DNA from: Siminovitchia terrae
GTDB taxonomy: Bacteria; Bacillota; Bacilli; Bacillales; Bacillaceae_C
Reading direction: 5' to 3'
Assembly: GCF_003605405.2 (NCBI RefSeq)
Contig: NZ_QYTW02000005.1
Coordinates: 1-64,000 of the forward strand
DNA length: 64,000 nt
Shown here piece by piece: positions 34,340-43,520 of the stretch. The position numbers and the translations under genes are program-made. Position 1 is the stretch's first letter. Every line of letters begins with the position of its first letter. The notes under the pieces were generated by a model that ran no database searches, was not told the origin of the DNA, and saw only the letters and a program-made list of their open reading frames with translations.

Positions 34340-34514
34340 GTGTTGGTAAAGATAAAGGAGCGTTTCCCATTAATGGGGACTTCGTTTTTAGGTATAGTAT
34401 CTTTGTTTAATTTGTTTTCAGGTATAGGTTTTAGTAGCTTCTATTAGTTTAGGTTTATTTTTGTTGGTATTGTTTTTATATTTTTTAACTAAAAATATAA
34501 ATGTGGAAGATTAA
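34340..34514 (+). pseudogene. Frameshifted small membrane protein
   Basis: A GTG at 34340 opens MLVKIKERFPLMGTSFLG and a first helix, then stops at TAG. A shift near 34425 restores VLVASISLGLFLLVLFLYFL and a polar end NVED. Together they form a two-helix protein like the neighbours on either side. The ribosome site is distant, so confidence is low. Confidence 0.4.
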
Positions 34515-34572
34515 GATAGGGATTGTATGCCTTTAATAAATGTACAACCTAAACTTAAAATGAGGTGGAGCA

Positions 34573-34770
34573 ATGGGGTTTTGGTATTTATTATTACTAC
34601 TTATCGGCATCGTTCTTTTAATAGTGGGGGCAACGACAAAAGGGGTATCTCGTTCAGTTAAAATCGTCATATTACTTTTTGTGTTTGGAATTCTGTTCAT
34701 TTTTATTTCACTCATACTAATGCTGCCAGGAAGTTCTTACGTCCTAGATGAACTATTAAAAATAAGATAA
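34573..34770 (+). CDS. Small two-helix membrane protein
   Basis: ATG 34573 behind GAGGTGGAG. The 65-residue product has two long hydrophobic segments (LLLLLIGIVLLIVGATT and IVILLFVFGILFIFISLILM). A terminator follows. The function is unknown. Confidence 0.6.
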   Translation: MGFWYLLLLLIGIVLLIVGATTKGVSRSVKIVILLFVFGILFIFISLILMLPGSSYVLDELLKIR

Positions 34771-34783
34771 CTTTAAACAAGAA

Positions 34784-34815
34784 AAGGCCGCTCACTTGAT
34801 CGGCCTTGGTTTTTT
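34784..34815. terminator. Bidirectional terminator
   Basis: AAGGCCG pairs with CGGCCTT, followed by GGTTTTTT; convergent genes on both sides. Confidence 0.8.
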
Positions 34816-34816
34816 A

Positions 34817-35269
34817 TTATAGAAAATTTTGATGCAATGTAAAATTAAGCATGATGATATTAACACATATATTCAATTCTAAGTTTCTTTCGATTGGTAT
34901 ATTTTCTTTGAAATTTAATAATTCTTTTTCGCTTACATCCAATAATTTGGAAATATTCATTAAAGATAAATCAAATTCTTGTGCTAAAGTGTCTAGTATG
35001 ATTTGAGCTCTTTCTTTTGCTTCAATTCCTGAGAGTCCGTAATGTAACATGGCTGATTTATGCTGGATATTTTCTTTTTCATGATCGGTTAAATCTATTT
35101 TCTCTTGATGGATGATATTGTTTATTTTTGTCAAAGGCATGTTCAATAACTTGGATAATTGTTTGAGGTTTAAATCAAATTTGCTTGTTAAGCTCTGTAT
35201 TTCTTTTTTATAAACATTGATGCTTTCCCCTGATATTTCTATATGTTTAATTTCTTTTTGACTTGTCAT
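34817..35269 (-). CDS. Tandem HTH-like protein
   Basis: The 150-residue protein has two similar units, FDLNLKQLSKLLNMPLTKIN near 31 and FDLSLMNISKLLDVSEKELL near 99, each with helix-turn-helix spacing. It resembles a Bacillus family of small HTH proteins with no known target. AGGTGA precedes the ATG. Confidence 0.65.
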   Translation of the reverse strand: MTSQKEIKHIEISGESINVYKKEIQSLTSKFDLNLKQLSKLLNMPLTKINNIIHQEKIDLTDHEKENIQHKSAMLHYGLSGIEAKERAQIILDTLAQEFDLSLMNISKLLDVSEKELLNFKENIPIERNLELNICVNIIMLNFTLHQNFL

Positions 35270-35316
35270 TTTTAATTCACCTGTTTAACTTAGTTGTCAT
35301 TTTTGATATAAGCTAG

Positions 35317-35340
35317 GCTCGGCATGACCGAGCTTTATTT
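35317..35340 (+). terminator. Hairpin between two minus-strand genes
   Basis: GCTCGG-catga-CCGAGC with T-rich sequence on the plus-strand side. Confidence 0.5.
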
Positions 35341-35473
35341 AATTTGTTATAATACTCCATATATCTTTGAGAAAAAGGAAAACCACATGGAATAACGTAT
35401 AAAATAATAGTGTAAGTCCTGCCAATTTTAGCACTTCTTTTGTACTTAAATTCCAGGGGGATTTATCGGTAAT
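35339..35473 (-). CDS. 44-residue membrane protein with an apparent ATT start
   Basis: On this strand AAGGAGG is followed seven bases later by ATT (35471-35473), not ATG. The frame then reads TDKSPWNLSTKEVLKLAGLT and one membrane helix LLFYTLFHVVFLFL to a stop. The conserved look and perfectly placed ribosome site suggest a real gene. Either ATT is used as a rare start or the ATG was recently lost. Confidence 0.45.
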   Translation of the reverse strand: MTDKSPWNLSTKEVLKLAGLTLLFYTLFHVVFLFLKDIWSIITN

Positions 35474-35590
35474 GTAAATACCTCCTTCTACAAAATTTTA
35501 TAGATGTTAAATAATACTTCTACACTTGGATTGTAATTCCTTTAATAGGCCCACGTAGGTCTTTATCTTAATGATGGTGGAGGTGGGAAA

Positions 35591-36352
35591 GTGGGATTTA
35601 CTCAAATGACAAAAAGTACAATTGAAACTGAACACATCTGCTGTGCTTTGGGAGCAAAACAATATGAGGATGCAGTAAGTGAAAAGAAGAGATGGTTGGC
35701 AGAACGAATGGATGAAGGCTTAGTATTCTATCGTTTAGATGAACGTGCAAAAGTATTTATAGAATACTTACCTGCCCAAATGGCGTGGGTTCCTATTCAA
35801 GCACCCAATTATATGTATATCAATTGTTTATGGGTTTCTGGGAGATATAAAAATAACGGGCATGCAAAGCAGCTGTTGGATTATTGTAAAGGAGATGCAA
35901 TCAATCGTGGTATGGACGGGATTGTCCATATAGTAGGAAAGAAAAAATACCCGTATTTAAGTGATAAACGTTTCTTTGAACATATGGGGTTTGAGTTAAT
36001 CGACCAAGCAGAACCATATTTTCAATTGATGGCATTGAAGTGGAATAAACAGGCTGTTGACCCGTCCTTTAAAAAAAATGTAGAGGCTTCTTGCAGGAAT
36101 GAAGGTATTTCCATTTATTACACAGCTCAATGTCCGTTTGCTGTTGGCATATTGGAAGACCTAAGAAAAGTGGCAGAAAGCAAAAATGCCCCCTTCCATA
36201 CTTATAGAATAACAACTAAAGAAGAAGCACAAAACGCACCGACGATATGGACAACTTTTGGCATGTTCTATAATGGAAAATTCATTACACACGAAATGAT
36301 GAGTTCAAATAAGTTTGAGAAATTATTAACGAAGCTACTATCAGCGGAATGA
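35591..36352 (+). CDS. yoaP: YoaP-like GNAT acetyltransferase
   Basis: GTG 35591 behind GGTGGAGGTGGG starts a 253-residue protein. Residues 1-155 are a GNAT domain (MYINCLWVSGRYKNNGHAKQ is motif A). Residues from about 170 form the YoaP C-terminal domain, with IYYTAQCPFAVGILEDLRK resembling a thioredoxin-like segment. This two-domain layout is that of B. subtilis YoaP, whose substrate is unknown. Confidence 0.8.
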   Translation: MGFTQMTKSTIETEHICCALGAKQYEDAVSEKKRWLAERMDEGLVFYRLDERAKVFIEYLPAQMAWVPIQAPNYMYINCLWVSGRYKNNGHAKQLLDYCKGDAINRGMDGIVHIVGKKKYPYLSDKRFFEHMGFELIDQAEPYFQLMALKWNKQAVDPSFKKNVEASCRNEGISIYYTAQCPFAVGILEDLRKVAESKNAPFHTYRITTKEEAQNAPTIWTTFGMFYNGKFITHEMMSSNKFEKLLTKLLSAE

Positions 36353-36379
36353 TATTCTTTTTTTTCTTATGCATTTAAC

Positions 36380-36566
36380 TTGATTCAGCAGAAGTCTCCC
36401 CCTTCTATAAGTGGTGAGATGAATGCCTATTGGTATCCATTCAGTGGGGTTCAAACCCCGGCTGAATAAAGTTAAAGCCTCCGGCGGATGCCACAGATTT
36501 TCAGAGGGAATTTATCGAGCGAAGCTCGATAAAATCTGGGCGCAAATACGCCAAGGCGCATTTGAT
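36380..36566 (+). repeat. Structured repeat copy 4 (187 bp)
   Basis: Preceded by TTAAC (36375-36379). Single-base deletions break any shared reading frame, but all hairpins are kept. Confidence 0.9.
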
Positions 36567-36599
36567 TTCTAGTGTGCATTCAATGAAATGAAGTCCTCA

Positions 36600-36638
36600 A
36601 CTTGTAGAGATTAGGTGTTTTTTCTCTACAAGTTTTTA
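36600..36638 (+). terminator. Terminator behind repeat copy 4
   Basis: CTTGTAGAGA pairs with TCTCTACAAG, followed by TTTTTATTTT; possibly the displaced terminator of the yoaP gene. Confidence 0.7.
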
Positions 36639-36905
36639 TTTTGTTTTCTTATAAGCTATTCATCTGTTTTTTCTCTAAAAGAAAAAGATTTCCATTTCAC
36701 CCAAAGGCTGTTCCATTTAAGAATGAAAGCCAAGTATATTTTTTGGATAATACCTTGTGAAGCGGAGAAGTCAATCATGCTATTTTATTATCTAACCTTC
36801 AGGCACTTTAGGCAAACTCATTTTTTACACATGGAATGGCTTCATCAAACCAAATCGTTGACAGAATCGCTGGCGGTATGTATATTATTAATTTATTAAA
36901 TCAAC
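36639..36905 (+). other. Decayed sequence before tcyP
   Basis: A stop-interrupted frame (for example FFTHGMASSNQIVDRIAGGM) suggests an old gene remnant, unidentified. I see no intact gene here. Confidence 0.3.
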
Positions 36906-36910
36906 TAAAT

Positions 36911-36926
36911 CTATAGGAATTATTTA
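36911..36926 (+). promoter_or_regulatory. Possible CymR half-site before tcyP
   Basis: CTATAGGAATTATTTA contains the GGAATT core of CymR boxes. B. subtilis tcyP is CymR-controlled; the match here is partial. Confidence 0.3.
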
Positions 36927-37002
36927 CTTTGCTGTGGCATAGTAGATTCGTGGTGCATATGATGAAAACACAATTGAAGCCCACACAAAGGAGGGGGACA
37001 TC

Positions 37003-38400
37003 ATGAATATATTTTTAATTAGCGTGAATATCGTTGCGTTACTTGCGATTATTGGTCTTCTTATTTTTATGCAAAAGAAACATATATCGTTTACAAAACG
37101 AGTATTTACGGGTTTAGGTGCTGGGATTGCGCTTGGAGCTATTTTACAGGCCATCTATGGGGTAGATTCGGAAGTTTTAACGAATACGGCAGATTGGTAT
37201 AGTATTGTCGGAAGCGGGTATGTACAACTGTTGATGATGATTGTTGTACCGCTTGTCATGGTATCTATTATTCAGTCCATCATTAATTTGGAGAAATCTG
37301 CAGACCTTGGAAAAATGTCTGCCTGGATTATTGGTTTCTTAGTTTCGACGGCTATGATTGCCGCATTGATTGGAATTGGGTCTGCTGCATTGTTTGATTT
37401 GAATGCAGATCAAATTGATGCGGGGCAGGCAGAAGTCGAGCGTGGGGATATGCTTCAGGAAAAACTTGGAGATGTACAGGATTTAACTGCACCGCAAAAA
37501 ATCTTGAGTTTTATCCCTTCCAATATATTTTTAGATATGACAGGCCAGCGGGCAACTTCGGTCATTGCAGTAGTCATTTTCTCTATTATCGTTGGGATCG
37601 CGGTGCTTGGATTACGGAGAAAAAATCCGGAACAAGCAGAAATGTTTACGAAAATCGTGAACGCATTTTACGCAGTTGTTATGCGAATCGTAACACTTAT
37701 TTTACGTCTAACACCATTTGGAATTCTGGCTTTGATGGCAAATACAGTGGCTAAAACAGATGTTGCTGGTATTGTTCAACTTGGGAAATTTGTGATTGCC
37801 TCTTATGTAGCTTTATTCGTCATCATGATTTTCCACCTTGTATTAGTAGGCCTCTTCGGTTTAAATCCGATGACATACTTGAAAAAGGCCATGCCTGTAT
37901 TGGGCTTTGCTTTTACATCGCGTTCGAGTGCAGGGACGATTCCACTGAATATCCAAGCACAGAAAAACTCTATTGGTGTTGATTCAGGAATTGCGAACAT
38001 GTCAGCTTCATTTGGAGCGACAATTGGGCAAAACGGGTGTGCAGGAATGTATCCTGCCATGCTGGCAGTCATGATTGCACCAACGGTCGGAATTGATCCA
38101 TTTACACCAGCATTTATCATCAAACTGGTCTTAATAATTGGAATCAGTTCATTTGGTGTTGCCGGTGTTGGCGGTGGGGCAACTTTTGCAGCATTGATTG
38201 TTTTATCTTCTATGGGGCTCCCTGTCGCTTTAGCTGGTTTGCTCATATCAATCGAGGCACTTATCGATATGGGGCGTACAGCTGTAAATGTAAATGACAG
38301 CATGGTCGCCGGAACGTTAACGGCACGAATCTTGGGGAAATTGAATTTGAAAACATTTAATGATAAAACAGCCATTGAAGATAGCAGTTCATCACTTTAA
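37003..38400 (+). CDS. tcyP: L-cystine/sodium symporter TcyP
   Basis: The 465-residue protein belongs to the dicarboxylate/amino acid:cation symporters. It has about eight membrane helices, VPLVMVSIIQSI, the serine-rich re-entrant loop TSRSSAGTIPLNIQ, and a late GIANMSASFGATIGQNGCAG motif. This pattern matches TcyP (YhcL), a low-affinity cystine importer, better than glutamate carriers. GGAGGGGG precedes ATG 37003. A terminator follows. Confidence 0.9.
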   Translation: MNIFLISVNIVALLAIIGLLIFMQKKHISFTKRVFTGLGAGIALGAILQAIYGVDSEVLTNTADWYSIVGSGYVQLLMMIVVPLVMVSIIQSIINLEKSADLGKMSAWIIGFLVSTAMIAALIGIGSAALFDLNADQIDAGQAEVERGDMLQEKLGDVQDLTAPQKILSFIPSNIFLDMTGQRATSVIAVVIFSIIVGIAVLGLRRKNPEQAEMFTKIVNAFYAVVMRIVTLILRLTPFGILALMANTVAKTDVAGIVQLGKFVIASYVALFVIMIFHLVLVGLFGLNPMTYLKKAMPVLGFAFTSRSSAGTIPLNIQAQKNSIGVDSGIANMSASFGATIGQNGCAGMYPAMLAVMIAPTVGIDPFTPAFIIKLVLIIGISSFGVAGVGGGATFAALIVLSSMGLPVALAGLLISIEALIDMGRTAVNVNDSMVAGTLTARILGKLNLKTFNDKTAIEDSSSSL

Positions 38401-38406
38401 GCAAAA

Positions 38407-38439
38407 AACTAATCACCATATGTGGTGGTTAGTTTTTTT
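38407..38439 (+). terminator. tcyP terminator
   Basis: AACTAATCACCA pairs with TGGTGGTTAGTT, followed by T7. Confidence 0.85.
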
Positions 38440-38911
38440 GATGGAGAAAATAGGGTGTAATTGAAACTCGAATTGACTTTCAACAAAAATCAGGGTTTGC
38501 TCAATCTGAAATTTTGGATAAAGAGGATTAGGGATTTTTTGATTAAAACCAGGAAAAGCAGGCCTTTAAGAAATTTGCAGAAGGTATCACAATAGGAAGA
38601 ACAGAATAATCTGAAGATATAGCAAACTTTTTTCCTATCTGGCTTCGTCCGATTCTGGTCTGATTACATGGCTGGACAAACTGCCTTAATTGAAGGAGGA
38701 GTGGAATTTGTTTGGTTTAGAATGAAATTAATGAAAAAGATTGAGTCAAAGTCCTGTATTGAATTGCAGGGCTTTTTTGACGTCTAGACTAGCGCACCTT
38801 GCAGCGCAGTCGATGGAATACAGAAGGAATTTCTTGTTGCGAAATCGAAGAAATAAGTCAATCAGAGAAAATATTGGATAACCCTGAACATGAAAAGAAG
38901 GTGATGGGGAT
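38440..38911. other. Decayed region with an orphan terminator
   Basis: No intact gene is seen. A terminator (AAGTCCTG...CAGGGCTTTTTT, 38749-38778) shows that a gene once ended here. Confidence 0.5.
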
Positions 38912-39208
38912 ATGGAAAAAATTATGGTGACGGGAGTTTCTGCAAGTGTAGAAAAATCTACATTTGCTAAAAGATTTGGGAGAAGCTTTGAAAATTGATG
39001 TGTATCATCTAGATACATTGTTCTGGAAACCTGGATGGAAGGAAGCGACGATTGACGAATTTTCAGCAGACCAAAGGATGATTATTAATGATTTATGACC
39101 AATGGATTATGGAAGGCAATTATACTAATACATATGAGATTAGGGCTGAATATGCAGATACGATTATTTATTTAGAGCTTCCCCTGTATGTCTTTATCGA
39201 GTTTTAAC
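38912..39208 (+). pseudogene. P-loop nucleotide kinase ('topology modulation') remnant
   Basis: ATG 38912 begins MEKIMVTGVSASVEKSTFAK, a Walker A motif with two damaged glycines. Further frames carry DVYHLDTLFWKPGWKEATID and EGNYTNTYEIRAEYADTIIY, the order of FlaR/topology-modulation kinases. At least two frameshifts and an in-frame stop break it. A 4-base slip near 39190 looks like loss of one TGTC. Repeat copy 5 then interrupts the gene right after the codons for YRVL. Confidence 0.75.
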
Positions 39209-39397
39209 TACATTCAGCAGAAGTCTCCCACTTCAGTAAGTGGTGAGATGAATGCATATTGGTATTCCATTCAGTGGGGGGTCAAACCCCGGCTGAATAA
39301 AGTTAAAGTCTCCGGCGGATGCCACAGATTTTCAGAGGAAATTTATCGAACGGAGCTCGATAAAATCTGGGCGCAAATACGCCAAGGCGCATTTGAT
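39209..39397 (+). repeat. Structured repeat copy 5 (189 bp)
   Basis: Preceded by TTAAC (39204-39208), which belongs to the interrupted kinase gene. This indicates that TTAAC is target rather than element sequence. Confidence 0.9.
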
Positions 39398-39464
39398 TGT
39401 AATTTAGAATGGGTGATTTAATATTGGGATTTTTAAAACATGTTAGGAGGAATCGATCTTATTA

Positions 39465-39902
39465 ATGGATATTAGAAAACCTACTGATTCAGAGCTTAAA
39501 AAGATTTTGTTACTTTCTCCACAAGCTGTATTTGATGGCACATTGGGAGAAGTATTACCTTCCAATGAAAAAATCAAACACCTTGTTGAGACACTATTGG
39601 AAAAGGGAAGTTATTATTTAATTGCATCACACAACGATAAATTGATGGGCTGGATTCTGATTGGACCAAGTAAAGACCAATTTACTGATAAGATGAATGG
39701 ATTTATTTATGAACTATTTGTTATAGAAGAATTTAGAGGTAAAGGAATTTCAAAGCGGTTAATGATGGCAGCCATTGACTACTTAAGACAAGATGGATAC
39801 TCTGAAATACGTCTTAGTGCTTTTGCAGGGAATCAAGCTATTAAACTATACAAAAAAATGGGATTTAGCATAAGAACGGTTACTATGAGCTTGACGTTAT
39901 AA
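39465..39902 (+). CDS. GNAT acetyltransferase
   Basis: The 145-residue protein has GNAT motif A (ELFVIEEFRGKGISKRLMMA, about 85-104) and motif B (NQAIKLYKKMGF). AGGAGG lies 14 bases upstream of ATG 39465, rather far. The substrate is unknown. It follows repeat copy 5 directly. Confidence 0.8.
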   Translation: MDIRKPTDSELKKILLLSPQAVFDGTLGEVLPSNEKIKHLVETLLEKGSYYLIASHNDKLMGWILIGPSKDQFTDKMNGFIYELFVIEEFRGKGISKRLMMAAIDYLRQDGYSEIRLSAFAGNQAIKLYKKMGFSIRTVTMSLTL

Positions 39903-40040
39903 TCTACCTTTTTTACCAAACTAGCTCCAGCCCTTTAATTCATCATTGGCGCTATTTAAGAATAAGGATTGTGTTTTTTCTGATGTCAAGTGAAATAAGT
40001 TGAACAAGAGATAATGAAATTAACCTAAAGGAGAGTCATA

Positions 40041-40487
40041 ATGACAGAAAAAATAATACCGATTACAAATGAGAAAATAGAAAAATGTATTGAACTTTAT
40101 ATTAATGTTTTTAATAGTGGACCTTGGAATGAGACTTGGACATATCAAACTGCTAAAGAAAGACTTACTGACTTAATGCTTACGCCTAAATTCCTTGGTT
40201 TTTTATTATATGAAAATGACAATTTAATTGGATTTATCGCGGGAAATAGTAAGAAAACGTTCACAGGATTAACTTTTTATATAGCTGAGTTCTGTATAAA
40301 CAATCAAATTCAAGGCAAGGGCTACGGTTCCAAACTACTCCTTTATTTAGAAGAAGAACTAACGAAAAGAGATATTTATAGTATTTATTTATTAACTGCG
40401 ACTGGAGGGCATGCAGAAGCTTTTTATCTGAAAAATAATTATTCAATAAATGTGGATAGGATAGTTATGAAAAAGATTTTATCATGA
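40041..40487 (+). CDS. GNAT acetyltransferase
   Basis: The 148-residue protein has GNAT motif A (IAEFCINNQIQGKGYGSKLL, about 75-95) and a final AEAFYLKNNYS segment. The N-terminal VFNSGPWNETWT resembles acetyltransferases near the aminoglycoside group, but the match is general. AAAGGAG precedes ATG 40041. Confidence 0.8.
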   Translation: MTEKIIPITNEKIEKCIELYINVFNSGPWNETWTYQTAKERLTDLMLTPKFLGFLLYENDNLIGFIAGNSKKTFTGLTFYIAEFCINNQIQGKGYGSKLLLYLEEELTKRDIYSIYLLTATGGHAEAFYLKNNYSINVDRIVMKKILS

Positions 40488-40589
40488 TACCACCCGTGTA
40501 TCCATTTCATCCGCATGGCATGGAAGAACTTCATGATTTATTAGATGGAATAACTAAAATAGCCCTCCTTTTCTCACAGCCGATTTGAT

Positions 40590-41471
40590 TTAGGTAATCA
40601 ACATTTTTTCAAATTCCTTTGTCAGGAAAGAGGTAAATAGTTGCACTTCGGGAGTTTCGATTTTAGTCACTACATACGTAAAAGAAGTTGTCGATTGGAC
40701 CTTATCATGTTTTATTTCAATCATTGTCCGTTGTTTTAGTTCTTCACGGACCATAGATAATGGAAGGTACGATACCCCTAACCCCTTTTCAATAAAGCGC
40801 TTGGAGATTTCAATTTGAGTGACTTGCATTGTACGAATGCGTGGATATGATCTTTTAATCTCGGTTAGAAGATTGCTCCAATAAGTGGGATGGTTGTTTG
40901 TTAACACCCTGTATTGTTTAAGAACTTCCTCCTCAACAGGAAAGTTTTCATTTTTCCTATAGGGTGCGACTAGGATAACTGGATCTTCGTGAATGATCTC
41001 ACAAGATAAGTTTTTCTGAGCAGGCTCCATTCTGGAGATGCCGATCTCTGCTTTTCCAAGACATAGCTGTTCTCCTATTTTGAATGAATTTACAATGTCT
41101 ACAATGATCTCGATATCAGGATATTCATCTATAAAACCTCGCAGAATTCCTGGGAGTACAGAGGATGCAATTTGTGGAGCTACAGCAATAGTCAGTTTTC
41201 GATTATATCCTTGTTTCCAGGCTTCAAATTCTTCCATCCCCTTATCATATTTCTCTACAATCTCTTTAGCATACGAAAGAAACTGATAACCAGCAGGGGT
41301 CAGAGTAATATTTTTACCAACTCTGTCAAACAATTTAGTATTCAAATGGCTTTCCAGTTTCTTTATATGTTTGCTGAGAGCTGGCTGTGTTAAAAAGAGA
41401 TCCTCTGAAGCTCTGCGAAGGTTTTCATACTTAGCAGCTGTGATAAACGTTTTTAACCACTTTATGTCCAT
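40590..41471 (-). CDS. LysR-family transcriptional regulator
   Basis: ATG 41471 is preferred because AAAGGG lies nine bases upstream; an earlier in-frame ATG touches that site. The N-terminal winged HTH (MDIKWLKTFITAAKYENLRR, ALSKHIKKLESHLNTKLFDR) and the substrate-binding domain give the usual 293 residues. It is divergent from a methyltransferase gene 115 bases away, which it may control. Confidence 0.85.
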   Translation of the reverse strand: MDIKWLKTFITAAKYENLRRASEDLFLTQPALSKHIKKLESHLNTKLFDRVGKNITLTPAGYQFLSYAKEIVEKYDKGMEEFEAWKQGYNRKLTIAVAPQIASSVLPGILRGFIDEYPDIEIIVDIVNSFKIGEQLCLGKAEIGISRMEPAQKNLSCEIIHEDPVILVAPYRKNENFPVEEEVLKQYRVLTNNHPTYWSNLLTEIKRSYPRIRTMQVTQIEISKRFIEKGLGVSYLPLSMVREELKQRTMIEIKHDKVQSTTSFTYVVTKIETPEVQLFTSFLTKEFEKMLIT

Positions 41472-41586
41472 ATGTTTCATCCCTTTTATTGATAACAGTT
41501 CGTTATCAATTTTCGATAATATTGTTATTTCTAATTATATACTAGATGTTTTACAATTGAATTAGAAATCTTCGGAGGGGATGGAT

Positions 41587-42273
41587 ATGGATACTGTTAT
41601 TGATAAGGTAAAAGAAAAATTTAATCAAAATGCACTTCAATATGATAATCAACGAAGAAAGTTAATTCCTTGTTTTGAGGACTTTTATTCAGTTCCAGTC
41701 TCGATTATTGAGACTGACAAGGAGACACCAAAAATTTTAGACATAGGGGCGGGAACAGGGTTATTTGCTTCTTTCGTAAAAGAAAAGTACCCTAAAGCTA
41801 AAATCACTCTAATCGATATCTCCGAAAATATGTTGGAAAAAGCTCGGAGTCGATTTAAAGAAGAGGAAAATATTGCGTATATTAACGCTGATTATTCTGA
41901 GTATAAATTTGAAGAGCAGTTTGATGTTATAGTATCTTCACTTTCTATACACCACTTAACTGATGAAGCAAAAAAAAAGTTGTTCAATCATGTTTACAAC
42001 TTATTGACCCCTAAAGGGATTTTCGTAAATGCTGATCAAGTGCTTGGCCATACACGATTCATAGATTCCATGTATAAAAATGATTGGAATAAAAAAATTG
42101 CTATGTCTGGTTTAGCGGAGAGCGAGATTCAGGCCGCACACGAGCGAACCAAACTTGATCAGATGGCTACATTAGATCATCAAATAAAATGGTTGAGCGA
42201 TAGCGGCTTTCAAGATGTCGATTGTGTCTACAAATATTTTAACTTTGTTGTATTGTTTGCCAGGAAGGACTAA
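41587..42273 (+). CDS. Class I SAM-dependent methyltransferase
   Basis: ATG 41587 lies six bases after GGAGGGG. The 228-residue protein has motif I ILDIGAGTGLFASFVKEKYP near 50, motif post-I with ITLIDIS, and FDVIVSSLSIHHL near 114. This is a general small-molecule or tRNA/cofactor methyltransferase fold; the substrate is unknown. It is divergent from the LysR gene. Confidence 0.85.
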   Translation: MDTVIDKVKEKFNQNALQYDNQRRKLIPCFEDFYSVPVSIIETDKETPKILDIGAGTGLFASFVKEKYPKAKITLIDISENMLEKARSRFKEEENIAYINADYSEYKFEEQFDVIVSSLSIHHLTDEAKKKLFNHVYNLLTPKGIFVNADQVLGHTRFIDSMYKNDWNKKIAMSGLAESEIQAAHERTKLDQMATLDHQIKWLSDSGFQDVDCVYKYFNFVVLFARKD

Positions 42274-42279
42274 TTTTTA

Positions 42280-42317
42280 AGAGGTCGTTTTGGTCAAAAT
42301 GGACCAAAACGACCTCT
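42280..42317. terminator. Long perfect inverted repeat after the methyltransferase
   Basis: A 16-base perfect stem (AGAGGTCGTTTTGGTC and its complement) with a 6-base loop; no strong T run. Confidence 0.6.
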
Positions 42318-42432
42318 ATCATTTGAAGTCCTTGTCACATTACTTGCACATCCATCACGGCCAGACATTTCTTCTGGAGGCCTATATACTCCAATGATTA
42401 CTGAAACTGTGAATGAAATGCCATTTATTATT

Positions 42433-43326
42433 TTACTGATGTAATCCCTTCTTTACCACTGCAGCATTCTTTCCAAATATAACGGAAAATACAACAACTA
42501 CAGCCATAAGGATAGTAAATAAGGTGATGGATTCATTCAAAAATAATGCGGCAAATGTAATCATTAAAAAGGGTTGTAGATATTGAATCTGACTAACTCT
42601 TGAAATTCCTCCCATCGCTAATCCGCTGTACCACGCTACATAAGCTAGAAATTGACTCACTACTGCCAGATAAATAAAGCTAACCCAGGCTGTTAAAGGG
42701 GCATGAAGCATCTCGCCAGTTACGTTTAGAAAAACTGGAACAATGAAAAACGGAGCAGCGATAATGATTGCCCATGCAATCACTTGCCAGCTGCCTAATT
42801 CTTGGGCTAGTTTGCCGCCTTCTGCATAACTGAGACCAAGTATAATTACGGCACCTAGCAAAGCTAGATCCGCATACTGCAGCTGGCCAAATCCCAGATA
42901 GGCAGCATAGATAATAACAGCCAAAGATCCAACAATGCTTGAAATCCAAAACTTAAGAGAAGGGACTTCACCTGCTCTCAATATGGCAAATCCAGCTGTA
43001 GCCAATGGTAATAGCGCTAATTCCACAGCGCCGTGAGAAACAGGCAGACTTTCCATCGCCCACGAAGTGAGTAAAGGAAACCCTAAAACGGCGCCAAGGG
43101 AGACAATAACCAAACTCTTGAATTGCCGGGCAGAGGGCAGTTTTTCTTTTCTAATGATCAATACAAGAATAACTAATATAGAGGCAACGATTGTTCTTCC
43201 TAAACCGACAACTGTAGCTCCAAAATACTCCACTGCTATCCGTGTTGCAGGGAGAGTTAAGCTAAAACAGATGACCCCTACTAATCCTAACAGTAATCCC
43301 ACTTTTTCTTTTCTTTCTATTTGCAT
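42433..43326 (-). CDS. EamA/DMT-family transporter
   Basis: The 297-residue protein has ten membrane helices in two EamA repeats (GVICFSLTLPATRIAVEYFG in the first; AYVAWYSGLAMGGISRVSQI in the second). It probably exports a metabolite. The divergent MocR-type gene is arranged like B. subtilis ydeK-ydeL and ycxC-ycxD, where a MocR protein controls an EamA exporter. Confidence 0.85.
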   Translation of the reverse strand: MQIERKEKVGLLLGLVGVICFSLTLPATRIAVEYFGATVVGLGRTIVASILVILVLIIRKEKLPSARQFKSLVIVSLGAVLGFPLLTSWAMESLPVSHGAVELALLPLATAGFAILRAGEVPSLKFWISSIVGSLAVIIYAAYLGFGQLQYADLALLGAVIILGLSYAEGGKLAQELGSWQVIAWAIIIAAPFFIVPVFLNVTGEMLHAPLTAWVSFIYLAVVSQFLAYVAWYSGLAMGGISRVSQIQYLQPFLMITFAALFLNESITLFTILMAVVVVFSVIFGKNAAVVKKGLHQ

Positions 43327-43353
43327 CGTGTCCAGCTCCTGACTTTATATATT

Positions 43354-43507
43354 TTGTACTCTGTACCTGCTCCAATAAATGAAGTTCTCCCTTACAAACA
43401 AAGTTTTTTGTTCGTTTTATTGAAAAATCTGTCCTAGTATAATTAAAATGTTAAGAGGAGTTACTTTAAAAATAAACAACATTTTTGTTGATCTGTACTG
43501 GTACAGA
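43354..43507. promoter_or_regulatory. Possible MocR operator pair between divergent genes
   Basis: TTGTACTCTGTACC (43354-43367) and TCTGTACTGGTACAGA (43492-43507, palindromic) share GTAC-N3/4-GTAC. The second touches the ribosome site of the MocR gene. Confidence 0.35.
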
Positions 43508-43520
43508 AAGGAGAACGAAT

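Noticed and set aside
36615-36899. 94-codon plus-strand frame before tcyP
   Set aside because: It starts inside a terminator hairpin, has no ribosome site and a Phe/Leu-rich composition expected of AT-rich non-coding DNA.
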